Shown one piece after another: positions 44,133 to 51,528 of a stretch of 64,000 nucleotides of DNA (position 1 is the first letter of the stretch; every line of letters begins with the position of its first letter). The translations under genes were made by a program, and so were the position numbers. The stretch lies in contig JBFFNE010000002.1 in the NCBI GenBank assembly GCA_041563315.1, forward strand, positions 14,290 to 78,289, in the 5' to 3' direction. The stretch comes from JBFEYJ01 sp041563315. Lineage in GTDB: Bacteria; Pseudomonadota; Gammaproteobacteria; Thiohalomonadales; Thiohalomonadaceae. The notes beneath the pieces are model-generated. The model ran no database searches. It saw only the letters and a program-made list of their open reading frames with translations, and was not told where the DNA came from.

Positions 44133-45566
44133 ATGCAAAGACGAACGAAAATATTAGCGACTTTGGGTCCGGCTACGGACGACCCGAAAATGATGGACAA
44201 GATCATTGAGGCGGGCGTTGATGTTGTCCGAATCAACTTTTCACATGGTGCTCCCGATGAGCACATCGAACGTGCGGAACGGGTGCGTAACCGTGCCCGT
44301 GCCCATGGGCGCCAAGTAGGTGTACTGTGCGACCTGCAGGGGCCGAAGATCCGTATCGAACAATTCAAGGAAGGGAAGGTCTCGCTGACCGAGGGTGATA
44401 CCTTTACCCTTGACGCGGGCTGCCCGTCTGATGGTGGTGACAAAGAACGTGTTGGTATCGCCTATAAGGAATTACCGGACGATCTCAGCCGTGGCGACAC
44501 CCTGCTGCTCGATGATGGTCGACTGGTATTGTGGGTTGATCAGGTTGAAGGCAAGCGCATCGTTTGCCGTGTTGTAGTCGGCGGTGTGCTCTCTGATCGC
44601 AAGGGTATCAATCGCCAGGGTGGTGGTTTGTCGGCACCGGCATTGACTGACAAGGACCGCGAAGATATCAAGACGGCGGCGAAAATGGAGGCGGACTACC
44701 TGGCCGTCTCCTTCCCGCGCACTGCCGCGGATGTCAACGAGGCACGCGAGCTGTTTCGTGCGGCGGGAGGTAATGGCGCTATTGTCGCCAAGATCGAACG
44801 TGCTGAGGCATTGGATGTGGTCGAGGAGATCATCGCGGCCTCCGATGTCATTATGATCGCCCGTGGTGACTTGGGCGTCGAGATCGGCGATGCGGCACTC
44901 CCACCGGTGCAGAAGCAGCTGATCCGTCAGGCGCGCAGTATGAATCGTGCCGTGATTACCGCCACCCAGATGATGGAGTCGATGATCGAAAATCAGATCC
45001 CGACCCGTGCTGAGGTGTTCGACGTGGCCAATGCGGTTCTCGACGGCACCGATGCGGTGATGCTTTCGGCCGAAACCGCCACCGGCAAGTACCCGGATAA
45101 GGCGATCGGCGCGATGCACCGTATCTGTCTCGAAGCGGAAAAGCAGCGCCTTGCCATGGTCTCGGATCATCGCATCCATTCCGAGTTTAGCCACATCGAC
45201 GAAGCGATTGCGATGGCGGCGATGTACACTGCCAATCACCTCAAGGTGAAGGCTATCGCTGCTCTCACCGAGTCCGGCTCGACCACCTTGTGGATGTCGC
45301 GTATCAGCTCGGGGATCCCGATCTACGCGATGACCCGACACGTGGCTACCCGCCGCAAGGTCACCATGTTCCGCGGCGTCTATCCGGTGAGTTTTGATGT
45401 CACTACCACCGATCACGCGGAGCTTAATCGTGAGGCGATCGATGAGCTACGTCGTCGTGGTGCGGTACGGGATGGTGACCTGGTGATTATTACCAAGGGC
45501 GATCTGATGGGAGTCCATGGCGGCACCAACGCCATGAAGATCGTCAAAGTGGGAGATATGGTCTAG
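44133..45566 (+). CDS. pyk: Pyruvate kinase
   Basis: 477 residues. RRTKILATLGPATDDP, INFSHGAPDEH, CDLQGPKIRIEQF, the ESTATAG-like segment KIERAEALDVVEEI, MIARGDLGVEIG and ATQMMESMI are all visible. Catalyses phosphoenolpyruvate to pyruvate. Its inclusion inside a Calvin-type run (gap-pgk-pyk-fba) is seen in several autotrophic proteobacteria and links fixed carbon to pyruvate. fba follows after 73 bases. Confidence 0.96.
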   Translation: MQRRTKILATLGPATDDPKMMDKIIEAGVDVVRINFSHGAPDEHIERAERVRNRARAHGRQVGVLCDLQGPKIRIEQFKEGKVSLTEGDTFTLDAGCPSDGGDKERVGIAYKELPDDLSRGDTLLLDDGRLVLWVDQVEGKRIVCRVVVGGVLSDRKGINRQGGGLSAPALTDKDREDIKTAAKMEADYLAVSFPRTAADVNEARELFRAAGGNGAIVAKIERAEALDVVEEIIAASDVIMIARGDLGVEIGDAALPPVQKQLIRQARSMNRAVITATQMMESMIENQIPTRAEVFDVANAVLDGTDAVMLSAETATGKYPDKAIGAMHRICLEAEKQRLAMVSDHRIHSEFSHIDEAIAMAAMYTANHLKVKAIAALTESGSTTLWMSRISSGIPIYAMTRHVATRRKVTMFRGVYPVSFDVTTTDHAELNREAIDELRRRGAVRDGDLVIITKGDLMGVHGGTNAMKIVKVGDMV

Positions 45567-45639
45567 GCGTGGCGCGTTAGCCCGCAGACCATATGCGAAA
45601 CAATTTACTAGTTCTGAACGATAACTGAAGGAGGTCGAA

Positions 45640-46704
45640 ATGGCCCTTGTATCCATGCGTCAACTTCTGGACCATGCCGCCGAGCACGGCTACGGTCTGC
45701 CCGCATTCAATGTCAACAATATGGAGCAGGTGCATGCCATCATGCAGGCTGCCGATGCGGTTGACAGCCCGGTAATCCTGCAGGGATCTGCGGGTGCGCG
45801 TTCCTATGCCGGTGAGCCCTTTCTGCGTCACCTGATCCTGGCAGCTGTCGAAATGTATCCGCATATCCCGGTGGTCATGCATCAGGATCACGGTGCCTCC
45901 CCGGCTATCTGCGCCCGTTCCATCCAGTCCGGTTTCTCTTCCGTAATGATGGATGGCTCCTTGATGGATGACGGCAAAACCCCGGCCTCCTTCGAGTACA
46001 ACGTTGATGTCACCCGTCGTGTAGTGGAAATGGCACATGCCTGTGGCGTTTCTGTTGAGGGTGAGCTGGGCTGCCTGGGCTCTCTGGAAACCGGCATGAT
46101 GGGCGAGGAGGACGGTCACGGTGCCGAAGGCAAGCTGGACATGGATATGCTGCTGACTGACCCCAACGAAGCGGCCGACTTCGTCAAGAAGACCGGCGTT
46201 GATGCGCTTGCTATCGCCATCGGTACCTCGCACGGCGCCTACAAGTTCACTCAGGAGCCGACCGGCAAGATCCTGCGTATCGACCGCGTGAAAGAGATCC
46301 ACAATCGCATTCCCGATGTGCACCTGGTCATGCACGGTTCCTCTTCTGTACCGCAGGATTGGCTCAAGATCATCAACGACTATGGTGGTGATATGGGCCA
46401 GACCTATGGCGTGCCGGTTGAAGAAATCGTTGAAGGCATCAAGTCTGGTGTGCGCAAGGTCAACATCGACACCGACCTGCGTATGGCCTCTACCGGTTCT
46501 GTTCGCAAGCACCTGGCTGAAAACAAGTCCAATTTCGACCCGCGCAAATTCCTCAAGGAAGCGACCAAGGCGATGGCCGGGATCTGTCAGGCGCGCTACG
46601 AGGCCTTTGGTTCCGCTGGCATGGCCTCCAAGATTAAGCCGATCTCCCTGGAAGCGATGTTCCAGAAGTACGAAACCGGTGCACTGGACCCGAAGGTCAA
46701 GTAA
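45640..46704 (+). CDS. fba: Class II fructose-bisphosphate aldolase (Calvin-cycle subtype)
   Basis: 354 residues, Zn-dependent. ALVSMRQLLDHAAEHGYGLPAFNVNN opens the protein, VVMHQDHGASP holds Zn-ligand His and catalytic Asp, VEGELGCLGSLETG and HGSSSVP, and NIDTDLRMA near the end are intact. The length and the ALVSMRQLLDHAAE start fit the CbbA-type subgroup. AAGGAGG precedes the ATG. Last gene of the run; a strong bidirectional terminator follows, then cbbR on the other strand. Confidence 0.97.
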   Translation: MALVSMRQLLDHAAEHGYGLPAFNVNNMEQVHAIMQAADAVDSPVILQGSAGARSYAGEPFLRHLILAAVEMYPHIPVVMHQDHGASPAICARSIQSGFSSVMMDGSLMDDGKTPASFEYNVDVTRRVVEMAHACGVSVEGELGCLGSLETGMMGEEDGHGAEGKLDMDMLLTDPNEAADFVKKTGVDALAIAIGTSHGAYKFTQEPTGKILRIDRVKEIHNRIPDVHLVMHGSSSVPQDWLKIINDYGGDMGQTYGVPVEEIVEGIKSGVRKVNIDTDLRMASTGSVRKHLAENKSNFDPRKFLKEATKAMAGICQARYEAFGSAGMASKIKPISLEAMFQKYETGALDPKVK

Positions 46705-46717
46705 GCATTCTGGTAGT

Positions 46718-46749
46718 AAAAAAAAGCGGCTCCTAAGCCGCTTTTTTTT
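46718..46749. terminator. Bidirectional rho-independent terminator
   Basis: A-run, GCGGC, TCCTAA loop, GCCGC, then eight T. The A-run on the left becomes the T-tract on the other strand, so the same hairpin can stop transcription from fba (rightward) and cbbR (leftward). Confidence 0.92.
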
Positions 46750-46767
46750 CGTTTCAGGACTGAAGAA

Positions 46768-47703
46768 TTAGCGTGACGATGGTGCTTCCTTTCTAAGCGC
46801 TGGGTTGCCAAACGAAGATCCTGTTTCGTTGAGGAGGAACTCCTTGAACGCATGGGCAATGGCCGAGAGGCGTTTTCCCTTGCGATGAACCAGGTACCAG
46901 TGACGGCGGATGGGAAACTCATCGATATCGAGTATCGCCAACTTACCCAGACTGAGTTCCAGTTGCACCGCATCCTGTGACATCACCCCCAGACCCAGGC
47001 CGGCCTGCACACTCTGTTTGATCGCTTCATCACTACTCACCTCCATGCTGGTGGTGATGCTGATGCCATGTTGATCGAAAAAGCGCTGCATGGCGTTGCG
47101 TGTTCCGGATCCCGCCTCACGCACCAGAAACATCTCCTTTTCCAGTTCCTTCAGCGGTACCTGCATTTTTCCCGCCAAGTGGTGATCGGGGGGAGCGATC
47201 GTCACCAGTGGATTGTCCATAAAGGCAGCAGCCTCCAGGTCCATTTCTGCTGGGGGTTGCCCCATAATGACCATGTCGACCTCATTTTCGCTAAGCTGAT
47301 GCAACAGCGTTTGTCGATTGGTGACATTGAGGATGACGTTGACTCCAGGATAACGCTGGCAGAAGGCCGCCAGGAGATGCGGGGCGAAATAGTTGGCCGT
47401 CGTAGCGACCGAAATGCGTAACTTACCGTATTCCAGGCCCTTGATGTTAGCAAGCACCGTTTCCAGTTCATCCAGTTGCTGCGAAATAAGACGGCTGTAA
47501 TGGTAAACCTCTTCACCGGCTTCGGTAAGATAGATCTTCTTCCCGAGCTGTTCGAACAGGGCGCTGTCCAGCTGCCCCTCAAGCTGCTTGACCTGCATCG
47601 ACACCGCCGGTTGGGTCAGGTGGAGTTCTTCAGCGGCGCGGGTAAAGCTCAGGTGCCGGGCAACCGACGCGAAGACCTTGAGCTGACGAAGGGTTATATT
47701 CAT
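46768..47703 (-). CDS. cbbR: LysR-type regulator CbbR
   Basis: 311 residues. N-terminal winged helix (TLRQLKVFASVARHLSFTRAAEELHLTQPAVSMQVKQLE split over 4-43) and a LysR substrate-binding domain (KLRISVATTANYFAPHLLAAF, GQPPAEMDLEAAAF). The sequence and place, between fba and cbbM, fit CbbR, activator of CO2-fixation genes in response to metabolites. It is transcribed away from the cbbM side but a methyltransferase gene lies between. The upstream region has AT-rich dyads (TTAATAAGCTTTTAAG, about 47740-47755) suitable for autoregulation. Confidence 0.9.
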   Translation of the reverse strand: MNITLRQLKVFASVARHLSFTRAAEELHLTQPAVSMQVKQLEGQLDSALFEQLGKKIYLTEAGEEVYHYSRLISQQLDELETVLANIKGLEYGKLRISVATTANYFAPHLLAAFCQRYPGVNVILNVTNRQTLLHQLSENEVDMVIMGQPPAEMDLEAAAFMDNPLVTIAPPDHHLAGKMQVPLKELEKEMFLVREAGSGTRNAMQRFFDQHGISITTSMEVSSDEAIKQSVQAGLGLGVMSQDAVQLELSLGKLAILDIDEFPIRRHWYLVHRKGKRLSAIAHAFKEFLLNETGSSFGNPALRKEAPSSR

Positions 47704-47880
47704 ATGTGATATAAGTGAGATCTTATGAAAGAAGTGAAGTTAATAAGCTTTTAAGATGCTCATTAAAGCATAATCGCCGTTAAATCGCAGGGCCTTCTGC
47801 AGGCCCGCTGGACGAGTTGGGCTGTGCGCCAAGGTTTGAACGCGCCATAATAGCCGTCCATTTCATAACCCGGAATCCCC

Positions 47881-48495
47881 ATGGACACCAAGGCATTTCT
47901 CAACAAGTTACGCCAAGACATCGTTTTCAGTGACGAGCTGTGCGGACAGAAACTCACTTTCCATACGACTTGGGGGATCTTTTCACCCCGAGAGGTTGAT
48001 GAGGGCTCACGTATGCTCCTCGACTTCATGGAGATTGGAGAGAGTGATGATTGTCTGGATCTGGGCTGTGGCTATGGGCCCATCGGCATGACCATGGCGC
48101 GACTGGCACCGAAGGGTCGTACGGTACTGGTGGACAAGGATTTCGTCGCGGTGGATTATGCCAACAGAAATATTGCACTCAACGGGATTGAGAATGCCGA
48201 GGCGCTGCTGAGCAACGGCTTTGCTGCACTCGGGGAGCGCAAGTTCAACGTCATTGCCTCGAATATCCCTGCCAAGGTCGGTAATGAGATGCTTTATCTC
48301 TTTCTCTACGACGCGCTGGCACACCTAAAGCCGGGCGGGCGCATCTACGTGGTGACGATTACCGGTTTGCGTCAGTTCATCAAACGCAGCTTTAACGAGG
48401 TGTTCGGTAACTACGACAAGCTTAAACAGGGCAAGACCTATACCGTCGCTATGGCTGAAAAAAAAGAGACGCCCCGGTCATCCGGCATGTCATAG
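47881..48495 (+). CDS. Class I SAM-dependent methyltransferase, RsmC-like
   Basis: 204 residues. Rossmann-type methyltransferase with motif I LDLGCGYGPIGMTMARL at about 57-73, a motif II Asp (VDKDFVAVDYANRN) and ASNIPAKVGNEM in place of the NPPF motif of RsmC/RlmG RNA methyltransferases. A substrate such as rRNA is inferred only from this resemblance, and the N-I-P-A change makes even that uncertain. Lies between cbbR and cbbM, so it interrupts the usual cbbR-cbb neighbourhood. The start follows no obvious strong Shine-Dalgarno (GGAATCCCC). Confidence 0.8.
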   Translation: MDTKAFLNKLRQDIVFSDELCGQKLTFHTTWGIFSPREVDEGSRMLLDFMEIGESDDCLDLGCGYGPIGMTMARLAPKGRTVLVDKDFVAVDYANRNIALNGIENAEALLSNGFAALGERKFNVIASNIPAKVGNEMLYLFLYDALAHLKPGGRIYVVTITGLRQFIKRSFNEVFGNYDKLKQGKTYTVAMAEKKETPRSSGMS

Positions 48496-48836
48496 GGCTT
48501 AAAGCACACCTAGTGCCGGCCCTCTGTTAACTGTAATCATAACAACGCCGCATCGGCGACTACGACATACTTGCGTTGAGTGGTCTATCATTGTGTCGCT
48601 TTAGGGCGGCACATTCTGGTTAAAACTTGGCTAACTCGTTACCCATGCAATAACCCATAAGGTTTTAATTATGGTACTAATCACATTATTTTAATTTCCT
48701 TATGCGAGTATTGCCTATATATTTGCTTTCCCGTTGCCGCAAGCACCGCGTGGTGGCGCAGCGGGAAAACTTCAGACCGCGGATTGTTTGACTGACCGCG
48801 GCACGATTTCTTTAACTTGCAATAGGAGTGATTCAC
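48496..48836 (+). promoter_or_regulatory. cbbM upstream region
   Basis: 341 bases without a gene. An AT-rich zone at about 48660-48725, with TTAATTATGGTACTAATC and TATATATTTGC words, is the likeliest place for the cbbM promoter and LysR-type (T-N11-A) sites, though none can be assigned firmly. Closer to the gene, CCCGTTGC (48731-48738) and GCAGCGGG (about 48758-48765) form a stem, and GACCGCGG occurs twice 19-20 bases apart (about 48775 and 48794). AGGAG at 48824-48828 serves the start. Confidence 0.45.
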
Positions 48837-50216
48837 ATGGATCAATCTGCACGTTACGCTGACCTCTCCCTGAAGGAAGAGGATCTGATCGCAGGCGGCA
48901 AGCACGTCCTCGTCGCTTACAAAATGAAGCCTGCTGCCGGCTACGGATATCTGGAAGTGGCTGCTCACTTCGCTGCCGAGTCTTCTACCGGTACCAACGT
49001 TGAGGTTTCCACCACCGACGACTTCACCAAGGGTGTTGACGCGCTGGTTTACTTTATCGACGAAGCCACCGAAGAGATGCGCATTGCGTATCCCATCGAC
49101 CTGTTCGACCGCAACGTTACCGACGGCCGTGCCATGCTGGTGTCCTTCCTGACCCTGGCCATTGGTAACAACCAGGGCATGGGCGACGTTGAGCACGCCA
49201 AGATGTACGACTTCTACATGCCTGAGCGCATGATTCAGCTGTTCGACGGTCCTTCCAAGGACATCAGCGATATGTGGCGCATCCTTGGCCGTCCGGTCGA
49301 GAACGGTGGCTACATCGCCGGTACCATCATCAAGCCCAAGCTAGGCCTGCGTCCCGAGCCCTTCGCTCAGGCCGCCTACCAGTTCTGGCTCGGCGGTGAC
49401 TTCATCAAGAACGACGAGCCCCAGGGTAACCAGACCTTCTGCCCCACCAAGAAGGTTATCCCGCTGGTCGCCGACGCTATGAAGCGCGCCCAGGACGAAA
49501 CCGGCCAGGCCAAGCTGTTCTCCGCCAACATTACCGCGGACGACCACTACGAGATGCTGGCCCGTGCCGATTACATCCTTGAGACCTTCGGTCCCGATGC
49601 TGACAAGGTCGCCTTCCTGGTTGACGGTTATGTTGGCGGCCCGGGCATGGTGACCACCGCCCGTCGTAACTACCCCGGTCAGTACCTGCACTACCACCGT
49701 GCCGGTCACGGTGCTGTGACCTCTCCGAGCGCCAAGCGCGGTTACACCGCCTTCGTTCTGGCCAAGATGTCCCGCCTCCAGGGTGCTTCCGGTATCCACG
49801 TCGGCACCATGGGCTACGGCAAGATGGAAGGCGATGCCTCCGACAAGATCATTGCCTACATGATCGAGCGTGACGAGTGCCAGGGTCCGGTTTACAACCA
49901 GAAATGGTACGGTATGAAGCCCACCACCCCGATCATCTCCGGTGGTATGAACGCCCTGCGTCTTCCCGGCTTCTTCGAGAACCTGGGTCACGGCAACGTC
50001 ATCAACACCTCGGGTGGTGGTTCCTACGGCCATATCGACAGCCCGGCTGCTGGCGCGATCTCTCTGCGTCAGTCCTACGAGTGCTGGAAGTCCGGTGCCG
50101 ACCCCATCGAGTTCGCGAAAGATCACAAAGAGTTCGCTCGCGCATTCGAGTCTTTCCCGCACGATGCCGACAAGATCTTCCCCGGCTGGCGCGAGAAGCT
50201 GGGCGTGCACAAGTAA
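48837..50216 (+). CDS. cbbM: Form II ribulose-bisphosphate carboxylase
   Basis: 459 residues from the ATG at 48837 (MDQSARYADLSLKEEDLIAG), with AGGAG nine bases upstream. Carboxylates RuBP in the Calvin cycle; dimeric form II enzyme without small subunit. IIKPKLGLRP carries the catalytic Lys, GGDFIKNDEPQGNQ the carbamylated Lys with its Mg-binding Asp/Glu, and HRAGHGAVT plus NTSGGGSYGH the phosphate-binding residues. No form I cbbL/cbbS is in the window. Codon use is biased to C-ending codons, as expected of a highly expressed gene. cbbQ and cbbO follow. Confidence 0.98.
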   Translation: MDQSARYADLSLKEEDLIAGGKHVLVAYKMKPAAGYGYLEVAAHFAAESSTGTNVEVSTTDDFTKGVDALVYFIDEATEEMRIAYPIDLFDRNVTDGRAMLVSFLTLAIGNNQGMGDVEHAKMYDFYMPERMIQLFDGPSKDISDMWRILGRPVENGGYIAGTIIKPKLGLRPEPFAQAAYQFWLGGDFIKNDEPQGNQTFCPTKKVIPLVADAMKRAQDETGQAKLFSANITADDHYEMLARADYILETFGPDADKVAFLVDGYVGGPGMVTTARRNYPGQYLHYHRAGHGAVTSPSAKRGYTAFVLAKMSRLQGASGIHVGTMGYGKMEGDASDKIIAYMIERDECQGPVYNQKWYGMKPTTPIISGGMNALRLPGFFENLGHGNVINTSGGGSYGHIDSPAAGAISLRQSYECWKSGADPIEFAKDHKEFARAFESFPHDADKIFPGWREKLGVHK

Positions 50217-50244
50217 GCAGCACGCTTACCCGGCAGCACAAGGA

Positions 50245-50269
50245 AGCCCCGCTTACGCGGGGCTTTTTT
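50245..50269 (+). terminator. Rho-independent terminator after cbbM
   Basis: AAGCCCCGC, TTAC loop, GCGGGGCTT followed by TTTTA. A strong stem-loop ending 29 bases after cbbM; it probably makes cbbM more abundant than cbbQ and cbbO, which lie beyond it. Confidence 0.92.
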
Positions 50270-50286
50270 ATGGGATTAAAAGATCT

Positions 50287-50431
50287 CAACGCAAAGAGCG
50301 GAAAGAGTGCAAAGAAGAAATAAATGCTGCTATGGACTTTATAGTTGAGGTTAACTGTTGCTACTAACGATAATCGCTGTAGCCAAACAGGCTTGATTAC
50401 CTCTTTCGGCCTTTGCGTCTTTGCGTTAAAA
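50287..50431. repeat. GCAAAG-type inverted-repeat element, copy B
   Basis: Left end CAACGCAAAGAGCGGAAAG then AGTGCAAAGAAG, right end GCCTTTGCGTCTTTGCGTT (about 50409-50427). About 145 bases between the cbbM terminator and cbbQ. The ends are shared with copies A and C; the interior is not. Confidence 0.75.
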
Positions 50432-50548
50432 GGTTTATTTTTATAAGTAATACCTTATGCTTCTAATCAGAAATTATGAATTTTGTTTATGTTTTATCTG
50501 AGTACAATGGTTTGGAATTCGTTTGCGACCAATTTTCGGGAGTTGTCC

Positions 50549-51358
50549 ATGAGCAGCATCGATAAGGATCAATACATCATTAAGGACGAGCCTTTTTATC
50601 AGGCTCAGGCCGATGAGGTGGAGCTGTACGAGGCGGCCTATGAGGCACGTCTGCCGATGATGGTCAAGGGACCGACCGGTTGTGGTAAGTCACGTTTCGT
50701 TGAGCACATGGCGTGGAAGTTGGGCAGACCGTTGATCACTGTGGCCTGTAACGAGGATATGACCGCCTCCGACCTGGTTGGCCGTTATCTGCTTGATGCG
50801 GACGGAACCCGCTGGCTCGACGGCCCATTGACCGTCGCCGCGCGTGTCGGCGCTATCTGCTACCTCGACGAGGTGGTGGAGGCGCGCCAGGACACTACTG
50901 TGGTGATCCACCCGCTGACGGATCATCGCCGCACCCTGCCGTTGGATAAAAAGGGCGAGTTGGTGGACGCACACCCTGACTTCCAGCTGGTTATCTCCTA
51001 TAACCCGGGTTACCAATCACTGATGAAGGACCTAAAGCAGTCGACCAAGCAGCGTTTTGTCGCCATGGACTTCGATTATGCCAGCGCCGAAACCGAGGCG
51101 GGCATTATCAGCCAGGAGACTGGCATCGATGTGGAGACCGCCGGCAAGCTGGTGAAGATCGGTGAGACCGCGCGTAACCTCAAGGGCCACGGTCTGGATG
51201 AAGGGATCTCCACCCGTCTGCTGGTTTACGCGGCCAGCCTGATCGACAAGGGGATCAAACCGCAATCCGCCTGCCGCATGGCACTGGTGCGGCCGATCAC
51301 CGACGACCGGGATATCCGCGACACCCTGGATCACGCTATCGACGCGGTATTCGCCTAA
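50549..51358 (+). CDS. cbbQ: CbbQ, RuBisCO activase AAA+ ATPase
   Basis: 269 residues from the ATG at 50549 (MSSIDKDQYIIKDEPFYQAQ), with CGGGAG upstream; the longer ORF from 50483 runs through the leader. MoxR-type AAA+ with Walker A GPTGCGKSRF (41-50), Walker B region AICYLDEVVEARQD and sensor region LVISYNPGYQ. With CbbO it forms a hexameric motor that removes inhibitory sugar phosphates from RuBisCO. The next gene is cbbO, separated by repeat copy C. Confidence 0.96.
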   Translation: MSSIDKDQYIIKDEPFYQAQADEVELYEAAYEARLPMMVKGPTGCGKSRFVEHMAWKLGRPLITVACNEDMTASDLVGRYLLDADGTRWLDGPLTVAARVGAICYLDEVVEARQDTTVVIHPLTDHRRTLPLDKKGELVDAHPDFQLVISYNPGYQSLMKDLKQSTKQRFVAMDFDYASAETEAGIISQETGIDVETAGKLVKIGETARNLKGHGLDEGISTRLLVYAASLIDKGIKPQSACRMALVRPITDDRDIRDTLDHAIDAVFA

Positions 51359-51365
51359 CACCATT

Positions 51366-51516
51366 CAACGCGAAGGCGTAAAGACGCAAAGGTCGTAAAG
51401 TATTTTTTGCGTCTCCTCCGGTTTGCATGTCAGCTCATCGGCAGGATCTGGATTGTGATGTTGTAAAGAAATATTTCTTTGAGTTTTCTTTGCGTCTTCG
51501 CGCCTTTGCGTTAAAA
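51366..51516. repeat. GCAAAG-type inverted-repeat element, copy C
   Basis: Left end CAACGCGAAGGCGTAAAGAC then GCAAAGGTCGTAAAG; right end CTTTGCGTCTTCGCGCCTTT then GCGTT (51488-51512). About 150 bases and filling the gap between cbbQ and cbbO. With copy B it flanks cbbQ, so the same element stands on both sides of one gene. Confidence 0.78.
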
Positions 51517-51528
51517 GGGTTTTAATAA

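Noticed and set aside
49341..50210. 289-codon ORF opposite cbbM
   Set aside because: Antisense shadow of the form II RuBisCO gene caused by C-ending codon bias.
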